This document shows, in pieces, positions 47,437 to 56,031 of a DNA stretch of 64,000 bases. The DNA lies in NCBI RefSeq assembly GCF_001422245.1, contig NZ_LMMM01000018.1, positions 238,010-302,009 of the forward strand. The letters run 5' to 3'. How positions within the stretch are numbered: position 1 is the stretch's first letter; every line of letters begins with the position of its first letter. This DNA is from Rhizobium sp. Leaf262 (GTDB lineage: Bacteria; Pseudomonadota; Alphaproteobacteria; Rhizobiales; Rhizobiaceae). The translations under genes were made by a program, and so were the position numbers. A model generated the notes under the pieces. The model had not been told where the DNA came from, did not search any database, and saw only the letters and a program-made list of their open reading frames with translations.

Positions 47437-47991
47437 ATGTCGTCGTTGGATGAGACATTTTCGGCGAAGAAAGCAGGTTACACGCTCTGCGCAATAGCCT
47501 GTGCTGCTCTGGGCTTTGTCCTTGGCACAGCTATTTTCGATATGGGCGCATCAGTCCATGCGCTTGCAAAGGTTTGGCTGATGATCGCTGCATCGCTGAC
47601 GGCGGCTTTCATTATCGGCATGGCCGTTGATCGCCTGATGGTCGCAGCCAAAGCTGGACCTTGGCTGACCAAAATCACGGCAGCATTGGAAGTCGGCCTT
47701 TCCGTGATCGAGCGCCGCTTCCGGGGTGACCGGACAGATGAAGAATATCAGCGGGCAGAGACCGGAATCTTTATCCTCGCCGCCATCCTGCTTTTGATCG
47801 CAACGCTCTTCCTGATCGGCTACTGGACCCTCGTAGCTGTTACCATCGCCATAGGTCTCTGGCTGGCCAGAAGCGTTTTCATTTCTTTTCATGCCAGTCA
47901 AAGATACGGCTTGAAAGGTCTGATTGGTTGGACCTGCTCAGGTTTGGCCATTGCAGCGGCCATCATCATCGGCCTGAAGCTTACGGCATGA
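47437..47991 (+). CDS. Hypothetical membrane protein, four to five helices
   Basis: 184 residues, with hydrophobic segments near 14-36, 45-65, 110-130, 132-150 and 162-182. Between the second and third lies a cytoplasmic-looking linker with VIERRFRGDRTDEEYQRAET. No recognised family. It follows the Ni/Co transporter with 71 bp between, in the same direction, and has its own hairpin-masked ribosome site; functional linkage to metal export is possible but unsupported. Confidence 0.75.
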   Translation: MSSLDETFSAKKAGYTLCAIACAALGFVLGTAIFDMGASVHALAKVWLMIAASLTAAFIIGMAVDRLMVAAKAGPWLTKITAALEVGLSVIERRFRGDRTDEEYQRAETGIFILAAILLLIATLFLIGYWTLVAVTIAIGLWLARSVFISFHASQRYGLKGLIGWTCSGLAIAAAIIIGLKLTA

Positions 47992-48066
47992 TCGGCCATC
48001 CGAAACCCCATCGGGACGGACCGCCCCCACAGGTCGTATAGAAAACGCCCGAAGCCGTGCAAGTGA

Positions 48067-48882
48067 TTACAGCACGTTCGGTCGCGTAAACGCGCTGACA
48101 TTGCCCACACCACTAGCAGTCAGCTTTTCGACAAGCTCCATCCGCTCCGCCGCGCCATTGGCGCGAATATGGTCGAGCTCGGCGGCGGTGATGATCGTAA
48201 TCGGCACGATCCTGACAGGGGACAGAGGCATATCGGCAATCTCGGTCTGAAAATCCGGATTTGGGGCACCGATCAGAACCCCGATACAATCATCGTCGGT
48301 AATGAAGCGCTTGGGCACCTGCGTCTGCACCGCATGCGACTGGCTGACCCCCGGCACTTCGACCGACAGAACGGTGTAGCGGTCCAGCTGCTCGTTGATG
48401 CCGCCTGCACCAGCCACCGTGCCTGCGACATTCTGAAGAACTTCGAAGGCCCAGCTTTTGCCGATGCTGCTGATGTCACCCGCCTGCCCGGCATGCGCGG
48501 GATCGATATCGGGCGTCTCGATGAAAAGCTCCAGCTCGAAACCGTTCTCACCGCCGGCCACACCCCGGAACGGGTCGGACAAGCCGTCCGTGGCAATGAT
48601 GGTCGTATCCTTGCGGCGCACGACGCGATAGGCCTGACGTGTCGTTGGCCAGTCCGGGCCGCCTGTGAAGGACGGGCTGATCAAGTGCGCCAGTACATCG
48701 GTCTCGACTTCGCCCACCTCGGCCCAGAACCGGTCACGCTTGCGGCAGGTTTCCTCGAAGAAATGTTCGTCCCATTGCTCTTCTTCTTCCGCGGTCGGTT
48801 CGGCTGGAAGCGCGCCCGTTTCGAGCCGTCCATCGTCTTGTTTCGAACCGAACAGGCCGGTCAGGAACTTGAGAAAAGCCAT
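48067..48882 (-). CDS. Suppressor-of-fused-like (SUFU) domain protein
   Basis: 271 residues. The core TIIATDGLSDPFRGVAGGEN GFELELFIETPDI (split here) resembles bacterial SUFU-domain proteins, which act as immunity proteins or cytosolic adaptors, though with a DEHFFEETCRKRD N-terminal acidic extension. The start at 48882 has AAAGGAT upstream. No signal peptide. Not next to a recognisable toxin; the neighbours are a two-helix membrane protein and an acetyltransferase on the same strand. The family call is by pattern and moderately sure. Confidence 0.6.
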   Translation of the reverse strand: MAFLKFLTGLFGSKQDDGRLETGALPAEPTAEEEEQWDEHFFEETCRKRDRFWAEVGEVETDVLAHLISPSFTGGPDWPTTRQAYRVVRRKDTTIIATDGLSDPFRGVAGGENGFELELFIETPDIDPAHAGQAGDISSIGKSWAFEVLQNVAGTVAGAGGINEQLDRYTVLSVEVPGVSQSHAVQTQVPKRFITDDDCIGVLIGAPNPDFQTEIADMPLSPVRIVPITIITAAELDHIRANGAAERMELVEKLTASGVGNVSAFTRPNVL

Positions 48883-48910
48883 GGATATCCTTTCTAAAAC
48901 GCGGGCGCTC

Positions 48911-49117
48911 CTAGTTTCCACGCCTTTGATAGCGCGCCCTCAGCCAGAAGATCAGGAAGAACGCCAGAACGGCGACGACGTCGAAGACGGCGGCAACCCA
49001 GACGGAATAGTGTTCTGCCAGCCACAAAGTGATCTTCGGCATGATGAAGAACAACAGGCCGAAGCCAATCAGGATGGCGGCGGCTGCAATGGCGGAGGAT
49101 GAGCTTTTACCGGTCAT
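48911..49117 (-). CDS. Small two-helix membrane protein
   Basis: 68 residues with two hydrophobic helices (AIAAAAILIGFGLLFFIMP and VAAVFDVVAVLAFFLIFWL) and a basic C terminus. The ATG at 49117 overlaps the stop of the acetyltransferase gene (ATGA), so the two are co-translated. No recognised family; the overlapping start and hydrophobic pattern support it as a real gene. Confidence 0.7.
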   Translation of the reverse strand: MTGKSSSSAIAAAAILIGFGLLFFIMPKITLWLAEHYSVWVAAVFDVVAVLAFFLIFWLRARYQRRGN

Positions 49118-49809
49118 GCCGTTATTCCTGCGCGAATGTCTTCGAGCTTCCGCTTCTGAACGCCGTCTGCATCGAAATTGTCGGGCGACAGCCACGTCTC
49201 GAATGCCTGACGGATCAGTGGCCACTCGCCATCTATCATCGAAAACCATGCCGTATCACGATTGGCACCTTTCGAGATCATATGCTGACGAAACACGCCT
49301 TCGAACACGAATCCATAGCGCTTGGCGGTTGCCTTGGAGTCCTCGTTTTCATTGTGGCATTTCCACTCGTAACGGCGGTAACCCAGATTGTCGAACACAT
49401 GTCGAGCCATAAGATAATGCGCTTCGGTGGCCAGCGGCGAGCGCTTCATCTTTACCCCATGCGCCACCGAGCCGACCTCGACCACACCGTTCTTCGGGTC
49501 CGGCCGCATATAGCTCGCCATACCGACCACGTCACCGGTGGCGTTTTCGATAAAAACCAGGGTCACCCAGCCAAAAGCACTCTGCGCCCCTTCGATCCAG
49601 TCGCCAAAGGCCTGCGAGTTGAGAAAGCCATCCTGCGGGAAATATTTGAGCAGATCATTGATACCAAGACCACCCAGCGCGTTCCACAGCTTTTCCAGAT
49701 GCTGCTCCCGATCAAACGGCACAGCCGTCACGAACCGCCCCTCCAGGGTCACGGGCTGCGGGGCTGGACATCCTTTGAACTGACTGAGATCGCGCATTCT
49801 TTTTCTCAT
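49114..49809 (-). CDS. GNAT acetyltransferase (RimJ/RimL type)
   Basis: 231 residues. Characteristic stretches are TLVFIENATGDVVGMASYMR, HYLMARHVFDNLGYRRYEWK and YGFVFEGVFRQHMISKGANR, matching the RimJ/RimL acetyltransferase family that modifies protein N termini or small amines. Two close ATGs (49809 and 49797) are possible starts; neither has a strong ribosome site. It heads a minus-strand operon with the small membrane protein gene and possibly the SUFU-like gene. Confidence 0.85.
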   Translation of the reverse strand: MRKRMRDLSQFKGCPAPQPVTLEGRFVTAVPFDREQHLEKLWNALGGLGINDLLKYFPQDGFLNSQAFGDWIEGAQSAFGWVTLVFIENATGDVVGMASYMRPDPKNGVVEVGSVAHGVKMKRSPLATEAHYLMARHVFDNLGYRRYEWKCHNENEDSKATAKRYGFVFEGVFRQHMISKGANRDTAWFSMIDGEWPLIRQAFETWLSPDNFDADGVQKRKLEDIRAGITA

Positions 49810-49869
49810 AAAATGACGGGAAGACTTACGGTAGGCGGTGGGGAAAGACAACAGAGGATTGGGTGGCGG

Positions 49870-50049
49870 TGGGTGTGGCTTACCCCCTCTGCCCTGCCGG
49901 GCATCTCCCCCTCAAGGGGGGAGATCGGCAGGGCGCTAGAACCCAGCTCTATCCGCAGCGTTGAATATGGGCGAGATCTCTCCGCGAGTCGATCTCCCCA
50001 CCTGAGGGGGAGATGTCCGGCAGGACAGAGGGGGGTGAGCCACACCCAC
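49870..50049. repeat. Palindromic intergenic repeat, RIME-like, copy 2
   Basis: Inverted repeat of about 180 bp with arms beginning GGTGTGGCTTACCCCCTCTG and ending GGGGTGAGCCACACCCACC, and inner palindrome CTCAAGGGGGGAG. Related to copies at 7825-8008 and 63768-63928. It separates an acetyltransferase gene from the DUF533 gene upstream of it. Confidence 0.85.
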
Positions 50050-50071
50050 CGCTGCCAACGATCTAACCCGG

Positions 50072-50773
50072 TTACACCTTCGCAGCCGAAACCGTTGCCT
50101 CGATATGCTCCACCAGCGCATCCGGCAGGCCGAGACGACCAGCCAGCAGATCCAGATACCCACGCTCGGCGCGGCTGTCCGGCTCAATGGTCAGGCGGGA
50201 GGCGGTGTAAAGCTCAACCTTCTGCTCTTCCGTCTTGGCAGCGGCCACCAGCGCGTCGACATCCAGCGGGTCGGCCAACTCTTTCTCGATGAAGGCGCCC
50301 GCTTCGCTATCAAGCTCGGACACCTGCACCTTTTCCATGATGCGGGCGCGCTCGGCCTCATCGATATGGCCGTCTGCCTTGGCGGCGGCAATCATGGCCT
50401 GCACCAGTGTCAGCGCAAAATTGTTGGAAAGCGTTTCCGACTGAGGATGAAACGGCGAGTCTGTTGGCGGCGGCAGCAATTCCTGTGTCGGCTGCGGCTG
50501 CGGTGCCGTTTGCGGCGTCTTGCCGGACTGATAGTTCTTGTAGGCGAGGTAACCGAGACCGGCGATAGCGGCAATGCCACCCACCGCTGCGGCGTTACCC
50601 GCCAGCTTGCGGCCAGTCTTCGTGCCGAAAATGGCAGCGGCAATGGCGCCTGCCTTCATCGGATTGTTCTTCGCGATTTCGGTGGCCTGTCCGGCTCGGT
50701 CCCGCACGCTTCCCGACAGGCCCGGCACCTGCGAACCCAAAAACTGGTCTAGAAGCTTTTTCGCGTCGAACAT
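50072..50773 (-). CDS. DUF533 / TerB-like inner membrane protein
   Basis: 233 residues. N-terminal MFDAKKLLDQFLGSQVPG and a glycine-rich hydrophobic segment (AAAVGGIAAIAGLGYLAYKN) are followed by a proline-rich linker and a C-terminal helical TerB-like domain (LVQAMIAAAKADGHIDEAER, ARIMEKVQ). This is the DUF533 family, widespread in proteobacteria and of unknown function, sometimes linked with tellurite or envelope stress. Complete and of normal length. Confidence 0.85.
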   Translation of the reverse strand: MFDAKKLLDQFLGSQVPGLSGSVRDRAGQATEIAKNNPMKAGAIAAAIFGTKTGRKLAGNAAAVGGIAAIAGLGYLAYKNYQSGKTPQTAPQPQPTQELLPPPTDSPFHPQSETLSNNFALTLVQAMIAAAKADGHIDEAERARIMEKVQVSELDSEAGAFIEKELADPLDVDALVAAAKTEEQKVELYTASRLTIEPDSRAERGYLDLLAGRLGLPDALVEHIEATVSAAKV

Positions 50774-50871
50774 TCAAATCTCCTGTGTCAATCAATCGTG
50801 AAACAGGAGATAGGAAGTCCGGATGCGAATACAAATGGCCGCAGCGTTCACGCCGTCGTGAACGCTCGCAC

Positions 50872-51510
50872 TCAGCCGCGCAACGCTGCCGCTTCGGCAG
50901 CAAGCTTGGTAATGCCCGCCCAGTCACCCGCTGCGATCAATTCCTTCGGCGCAACCCAGGAACCGCCAACGCAAACGACGTTTGGCAGAGACAGATAATC
51001 CCTGGCGTTTTTCAGCGAAACACTACCGGTTGGGCAGAACACGACATCGGCAATCGGCGAAGACAGCGCCTTGAGGTAGGGCGCACCACCGGCCTGTTCG
51101 GCAGGGAAGAATTTCAGAACCTTGTAGCCCTTGTCGCGCAGATGCATGACTTCGCTGGCGGTTGCCGCACCCGGCAGAAGCGGAACCTTCGAACCCTTGG
51201 CCGCTTCCAGCACGCTTTTGTTGATACCGGGGCTGACGATGAAGGTAGAGCCAGCCTTGGCAGCCGCTTCGAAATCCTTGGCGTTGAGAATGGTGCCCGC
51301 ACCCACATGCGCGCCTTCGACCTCGTCAGCAACAGCGCGGATGGCGTCGAGCGCAACAGGCGTGCGCATGGTGATTTCGATGGCCTTCAGACCACCTTCC
51401 ACCAGCGCGCGGGCCAGCGGCACGGCAGAGGCAACATCCTCCACGATAAGGACAGGCACCACCGGCTGAAGTTTCAGGATGGAAAGCAGCTTTTCGGAAT
51501 CCTGGGCCAT
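50872..51510 (-). CDS. eda: 2-dehydro-3-deoxyphosphogluconate (KDPG) aldolase
   Basis: 212 residues. Cleaves KDPG to pyruvate and glyceraldehyde-3-phosphate in the Entner-Doudoroff pathway, the main sugar route in rhizobia; also handles 4-hydroxy-2-oxoglutarate. The catalytic Glu45 lies in AIEITMRTP and the Schiff-base Lys133 in [10 protein letters not shown]; the phosphate site is [10 protein letters not shown]. The ATG at 51510 follows AAAAGAGGAGA. Monocistronic, divergent from the CYTH gene. Confidence 0.94.
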   Translation of the reverse strand: MAQDSEKLLSILKLQPVVPVLIVEDVASAVPLARALVEGGLKAIEITMRTPVALDAIRAVADEVEGAHVGAGTILNAKDFEAAAKAGSTFIVSPGINKSVLEAAKGSKVPLLPGAATASEVMHLRDKGYKVLKFFPAEQAGGAPYLKALSSPIADVVFCPTGSVSLKNARDYLSLPNVVCVGGSWVAPKELIAAGDWAGITKLAAEAAALRG

Positions 51511-51660
51511 GGCGGTGTCTCCTCTTTTGAATCGATTGAATGGCGCATCAATTACCGCGCAAAGCCTGACCTGTCGAGGCAAAACGAAATATTTCAGTTT
51601 CATTGCTTTTTCATGACAGTGGCTTGCGCTAGGGTGCCTGCAAATCGGGCAGGTTGTTGA

Positions 51661-52149
51661 ATGGCAAAAGAAATCGAACGTAAGTTTCTGGTGGCAGATG
51701 AGAGCTGGCGCGAGGAAATCGCGACGCGTACGCGCTTTCGCCAGGGCTACATCGTCTCACTGGAAGACCGTTCCGTGCGCGTGCGCATCAAAGGCGACGA
51801 TGCCGCGACCCTGACCATCAAGATCGGCGTCGGCAGCCTCGTACGCGACGAATATGAATATGACATTCCCGTTTCCGACGCCGAAGAGCTTTTGACCACA
51901 GCCCCCGGCTTCATCATCGAAAAAATCCGCTACACCGTGGAGCATGAAGGCTTCGTGTGGGAAATCGACGTGTTCGACGGCATCTATCGCGGCCTGACGG
52001 TTGCCGAGGTAGAATTGGCTGCCGAGACCGACCAGCCAGCCTTACCGAAATGGCTGGGCCCTGAAGTCACCGGCGACCGTCGATATTCCAACCAATATCT
52101 TGCGACAGACGATCTCAGCACCGAGCTATGCCATGTCATTCAGGATTGA
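51661..52149 (+). CDS. CYTH domain triphosphatase-like protein
   Basis: 162 residues. The CYTH signature EIERKFLV is at the N terminus, with alternating charged strands (RQGYIVSLEDRSVRVRIKGD, DEYEYDIPVSDAEELL) forming the tunnel that binds triphosphate and metal ions. Bacterial members hydrolyse inorganic triphosphate. It overlaps the next gene, encoding a CHAD protein, by 17 bases; the CYTH/CHAD pair is a common polyphosphate-related module. Confidence 0.92.
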   Translation: MAKEIERKFLVADESWREEIATRTRFRQGYIVSLEDRSVRVRIKGDDAATLTIKIGVGSLVRDEYEYDIPVSDAEELLTTAPGFIIEKIRYTVEHEGFVWEIDVFDGIYRGLTVAEVELAAETDQPALPKWLGPEVTGDRRYSNQYLATDDLSTELCHVIQD

Positions 52150-53041
52150 TCCGAAAAAGCCCTTTAGCGACGAGTTGCAGCGGATCGGCAATGAACTGAT
52201 CGACGATGCCATGGCGGCCCTGTCGCAGCAGCCAGATGGTCCGCACAAGGCGGTGCATGAGGCGCGCAAGAAGTTCAAGCGGCTGCGCGCCCTTTACCGC
52301 TTCGTGGAAAGCGAAGAACCGGCGTTTCGCAAGGCTGAAAATGACCGCTTTCGCGATATTGCCCGCTCGCTGTCGCAGGCCCGCGAGGCCGCCGCTCTGG
52401 TGGAAAGCATCCATTACCTCCAGCAATTCAGCCGTTCGGACGCCGAAAGCCAGGCGCTCGCCTCTGCCCATGACGCTCTTGCAAACCGCCGCGACGCGAT
52501 GACCGGTGACGATGGCGACCTGCCCGCCCGTATCCGAGACGCTTTGATGGAATGCGAAAAAGGCAAGCACGCCCTGACGCATCTGTCCTTGCCGACATCC
52601 CAAAAGACCGCTGAAAAGCTGGTGAAGCAGACATGGCGCAAGCAGCGCAGGAAGGCACTCGAGGCGCTCAGTCAATGTCACGCGCAAGCTCATGATGAGG
52701 ATTTCCATGATCTGCGCAAAAGCGGACAGGTTTACTGGATCCATCTGGCGCTGATGCGGCGGCTCTGGCCATCGGCCCTACGCGCCAAGAAGATCGATGC
52801 CAAACGGCTGGTCGATCTGCTGGGCCATGAACATGACCTCTCGGTCCTTGCCGCCACCGCCGACCACGAGGCGGAGCGTTTCGCCGATGGCAACACGCTT
52901 GCCCTGGTGCTGGAGGCGATTATCCACCGTCAGCAGGCACTGCGTCAGGAATGTCTCGATCTGGCCGACCATGTGTTTGCCGAATCCGCCAAAAGCGAAA
53001 GCAAAATCATCGGGCTTTTGTGGAAAGACGCTGCCAGCTAG
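52133..53041 (+). CDS. CHAD domain protein
   Basis: 302 residues, helical, with conserved His and basic residues: [64 protein letters not shown] domains bind inorganic polyphosphate granules. The ATG at 52133 overlaps the CYTH gene; an alternative start 11 codons earlier is less likely. Together with the CYTH partner it forms a likely polyphosphate turnover unit. No polyphosphate kinase is in the window. Confidence 0.9.
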   Translation: MSFRIDPKKPFSDELQRIGNELIDDAMAALSQQPDGPHKAVHEARKKFKRLRALYRFVESEEPAFRKAENDRFRDIARSLSQAREAAALVESIHYLQQFSRSDAESQALASAHDALANRRDAMTGDDGDLPARIRDALMECEKGKHALTHLSLPTSQKTAEKLVKQTWRKQRRKALEALSQCHAQAHDEDFHDLRKSGQVYWIHLALMRRLWPSALRAKKIDAKRLVDLLGHEHDLSVLAATADHEAERFADGNTLALVLEAIIHRQQALRQECLDLADHVFAESAKSESKIIGLLWKDAAS

Positions 53042-53142
53042 GCCCTGTGGCGGTTTTGACAAAATTCAAAACTTCACGGCAAGGCCCGCATTCAAGCGAA
53101 ATAAGATTGCCTAAACGCCCGTCTGGCTGTATTTCAGCCGCC

Positions 53143-54087
53143 ATGACCGACACCTCTACCCTACCCCGTCCGGAAGCCACCGGAGAGTTCCTCGTGGCAG
53201 CGCTTTACCATTTCGCCCGCTTTCCGCGGTTCGAAAGCGTGCGCGAGCCGCTGTTCACGCTCTGCCAGCAAAATGGCGTGAAGGGCACGCTGCTTCTGGC
53301 GGCTGAAGGCATCAACGGCACCATTGCCGGAACAGATGCGGGCATTGCCAACGTGCTTGCCTATCTGCGCGCCCAGCCGGAATTTGCTAGCATCGAGCAC
53401 AAGGAAAGCCGCGCTTCCAAGATGCCCTTCGTGCGTATGAAGGTGAAGCTGAAGCAGGAAATCGTCACCATGGGCGTGCCTGACATCGATCCGAACCAGA
53501 TCGTCGGCACCTATGTCGATCCGAAGGATTGGAACGCGCTGATTTCCGACCCCGACACCATTCTTATCGACACCCGCAACGATTACGAAACCGCCATCGG
53601 CGTCTTCAAGGGCGCGGTCGATCCGCAGACCAAGACGTTTCGCGAGTTTCCGGGCTGGGTGCAGAACAATCCCGGCCTGCACAACAAGCCGAAGATCGCC
53701 ATGTATTGCACCGGCGGCATCCGCTGCGAAAAGGCCACCGCCTTCATGAAGGAACAGGGCTTCGATGAGGTCTACCACCTCAAGGGCGGCATTCTGAAAT
53801 ATCTGGAAGAAGTTCCAGAGGAAGAAAGCCTGTGGGAAGGCGCCTGCTTCGTGTTCGATGAGCGCGTGTCGGTCGTTCATGGCCTTGCCGAAGGCGACCA
53901 CAAACTCTGCCACGCCTGCCGCAACCCGATTACGCCAGAAGTTCGTCTATCCCCGAAGTTCGAGGAAGGCGTTTCCTGCCCCAGCTGCTACGACGACCGC
54001 ACCGAAGAAGACCGCCAGCGTTTCCGCAATCGCCAGAAGCAGATCGATCTAGCGAAGCAGCGTGGTGAGAAGCATATCGGGCGGTAG
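53143..54087 (+). CDS. trhO: tRNA uridine-34 hydroxylase / rhodanese-like protein
   Basis: 314 residues of the UPF0176/TrhO (YceA) family, which makes 5-hydroxyuridine at tRNA position 34 using oxygen. An N-terminal ferredoxin-like part ([20 protein letters not shown]) precedes a rhodanese domain with [20 protein letters not shown] and the active Cys189 in [14 protein letters not shown]; the C-terminal cysteines ([10 protein letters not shown] and SCPSCYDD) may bind zinc. The ATG at 53143 gives the usual N terminus. Stands alone, 102 bp after the CHAD gene. Confidence 0.93.
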   Translation: MTDTSTLPRPEATGEFLVAALYHFARFPRFESVREPLFTLCQQNGVKGTLLLAAEGINGTIAGTDAGIANVLAYLRAQPEFASIEHKESRASKMPFVRMKVKLKQEIVTMGVPDIDPNQIVGTYVDPKDWNALISDPDTILIDTRNDYETAIGVFKGAVDPQTKTFREFPGWVQNNPGLHNKPKIAMYCTGGIRCEKATAFMKEQGFDEVYHLKGGILKYLEEVPEEESLWEGACFVFDERVSVVHGLAEGDHKLCHACRNPITPEVRLSPKFEEGVSCPSCYDDRTEEDRQRFRNRQKQIDLAKQRGEKHIGR

Positions 54088-54157
54088 CGGGGCAGTTTAC
54101 GGTTCCGGGTGTTGCTGTGCAGCGCTGCGGTAATTCGCGACCGGGCCACACCCGCCT

Positions 54158-54244
54158 CCGTCATCCTCGGGCTTGACCCGAGGATCTGCCACGTCTCCTC
54201 CGCAGGACCGTGATTAGACCCTCGGGACAAGCCCGAGGGTGACG
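54158..54244. repeat. Palindromic intergenic repeat, GTCATCCTCGGGCTTG family, copy 2
   Basis: Left arm CCGTCATCCTCGGGCTTGAC CCGAGGAT (split) and right arm ACCCTCGGGACAAGCCCGAG GGTGACGG are inverted copies; each is itself a palindrome. Lies between the convergent trhO and lysS genes, close to a terminator. Same family as 35735-35826. Confidence 0.85.
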
Positions 54245-54273
54245 GTATTTGGTTGCGCCCACCCCACCCAAAC

Positions 54274-54306
54274 AAAAAAAGCCGGGGCATCTCTGCTCCC
54301 GGCTTT
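54274..54306 (-). terminator. Rho-independent terminator of lysS
   Basis: AGCCGGGGC (54280-54288) pairs with GCTCCCGGCT (54295-54304), and on the minus strand the stem is followed by TTTTTTT. Confidence 0.85.
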
Positions 54307-54324
54307 CGTATCTATTCGTAAAAC

Positions 54325-55824
54325 TCAATCCGCCTTCTGACGACGCGCCGGAAATAGAATGACGTCGCGGATCGACGGTGCGTTGGTCAACAGCATGATC
54401 AAACGGTCGACGCCGATGCCGAGGCCACCGGCGGGCGGCATGCCCTGGTCAATGGCGTCGAGGAATTCGTCGTCCAGCTGCTTGTCCTTTTCGCCGCGGG
54501 CATGGGCCTGTTCCAGCTGTTCGACCATGCGCTTGCGCTGCTCTTCCGGGTCGTTCAGCTCGGAGAACGCGTTGCCCACTTCCCAAGCGTTGCAATAGCT
54601 TTCAAAACGTTCGACCAGACGCGGCTCGCCCGGCACTTCCTTGGCAAACGGCGAGATATCCTTCGGGAAATGCGTGACGTGGCTTGGCTGGATCAGTGTG
54701 CCCTCGACCTTTTCTTCAAAGATGAAGGCTAGGCATTCACCCCAAGTCCAGTCCTTCTCGACTTCGAAACCGGCGGCCGTGGCGGCAGCGCGAGCTTCCT
54801 CGTCGGTCTTGATGGCAAGGAAGTCGATGCCTGTCGCTTCCTTCACCGCATCCGGCATCGGCACGCGCTTGAACGGACCCTTGAAGGAAATCGTCTTGCC
54901 CTGGAACTCAAGCTCGGTCGTGCCATGGATGGCAATGGCCAGCGTTTCAAATAGGCGTTCCACGAGACCCATGATGTCTTCATAGTCGGCATAGGCCCAG
55001 TAGCATTCCATCATGGTGAATTCTGGATTGTGCCGGGTGGAAACACCTTCATTGCGGAAGTTACGGTTGATTTCGAACACCTTGTCCGACAGGCCCGACA
55101 CCAGCGTGCGCTTCAAAAACAGTTCCGGCGCAATGCGCAGATACATGTCCTGCTTCAGCGTGTTGTGGAAGGTCTTGAACGGATCAGCCGTCGCACCGCC
55201 ATAGACGGTCTGCAACATCGGTGTTTCGACTTCGAGGAAGGCTTCGTTTTCCATGAAACGGCGAATGCCGGAGATGATCTTGGAGCGCTGCTGGAAGCGC
55301 AGCTTGGATTCCTCGTTAGAGAGAATATCCAGATGGCGCTTGCGATAACGGATTTCGATATCGGAAATCCCGCTCCACTTCTCCGGCATCGGCAGCAGAG
55401 ACTTGGTCAGCATGGTGATTTCTTCGGCATTGATCGTCAGTTCGCCACGCTTGGTGCGACGCACCTTGCCTGTCACGCCGATGATGTCGCCGATATCGAT
55501 CATCGGCAGCATCTCGCGGGCCGCTTCCGGCGTCGTATCCTTGTGGCTGAAAATCTGAACCTTGCCGGAGGCGTCATGGATATCCATGAACATGCCGGAA
55601 TTGCGGTTGGAGTAGACACGACCCGCAACCGTCACCGTATCGCCGGTTTCGACATCAGACTCGATCTCGGCATATTTTTCCGCCAGCTCGGCGTTGGTCA
55701 GCGTGCGGTGAAAATGGGCGGGATAGACGTCGCCAACCTTCTCGCGCAGCATCGCCAGTTTCTGGCGGCGCACTTCGGTTACGTCGGAGGAAAGAGCGGT
55801 CGTTTCGGGTGTCTTGTCGGTCAT
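54325..55824 (-). CDS. lysS: Lysyl-tRNA synthetase, class II
   Basis: 499 residues. OB-fold anticodon domain at the N terminus (DTVTVAGRVYSNRNSGMFMD), then the class II core: motif 1 near IRRFMENEAFLEVETPMLQT, motif 2 in FRNEGVSTRHNPEFTMMECY and motif 3 in GLGIGVDRLIMLLTNAPSIR. Full length and intact. Lies upstream of a terminator and downstream of gltX on the same strand, with a 32-bp perfect inverted repeat element between. Confidence 0.96.
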   Translation of the reverse strand: MTDKTPETTALSSDVTEVRRQKLAMLREKVGDVYPAHFHRTLTNAELAEKYAEIESDVETGDTVTVAGRVYSNRNSGMFMDIHDASGKVQIFSHKDTTPEAAREMLPMIDIGDIIGVTGKVRRTKRGELTINAEEITMLTKSLLPMPEKWSGISDIEIRYRKRHLDILSNEESKLRFQQRSKIISGIRRFMENEAFLEVETPMLQTVYGGATADPFKTFHNTLKQDMYLRIAPELFLKRTLVSGLSDKVFEINRNFRNEGVSTRHNPEFTMMECYWAYADYEDIMGLVERLFETLAIAIHGTTELEFQGKTISFKGPFKRVPMPDAVKEATGIDFLAIKTDEEARAAATAAGFEVEKDWTWGECLAFIFEEKVEGTLIQPSHVTHFPKDISPFAKEVPGEPRLVERFESYCNAWEVGNAFSELNDPEEQRKRMVEQLEQAHARGEKDKQLDDEFLDAIDQGMPPAGGLGIGVDRLIMLLTNAPSIRDVILFPARRQKAD

Positions 55825-55875
55825 CGTGTCAATTCCTGTTGCGGCATTGCCGCGGCGGCCATTGGATCCGTATCT

Positions 55876-56003
55876 CCCTCATTCCTGTGCTTGTCACAGG
55901 AATCCAGTGCGCCCAAGTCTTCGGGCGCGGGAGACTCTCATTCGTTCTTTCACGGCGCAGACGCGCCGTGGCTGGATTCCTGTGACAAGCACAGGAATGA
56001 GGG
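55876..56003. repeat. Palindromic intergenic repeat, CATTCCTGTGCTTGTCACAG family
   Basis: A 32-bp perfect inverted repeat (arms at 55876-55907 and 55972-56003) with each arm also palindromic (ATTCCTGTG..CACAGGAAT). The 64-bp centre is unrelated. Third family of palindromic repeats in this window; it separates lysS and gltX. Confidence 0.85.
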
Positions 56004-56031
56004 GTGGGTGTGAGACCCTCCCCGGCAAACA

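Noticed and set aside
49099..50292. A 397-codon plus-strand frame
   Set aside because: It runs antisense through an acetyltransferase gene and a palindromic repeat and into the DUF533 gene; no domain recognised.
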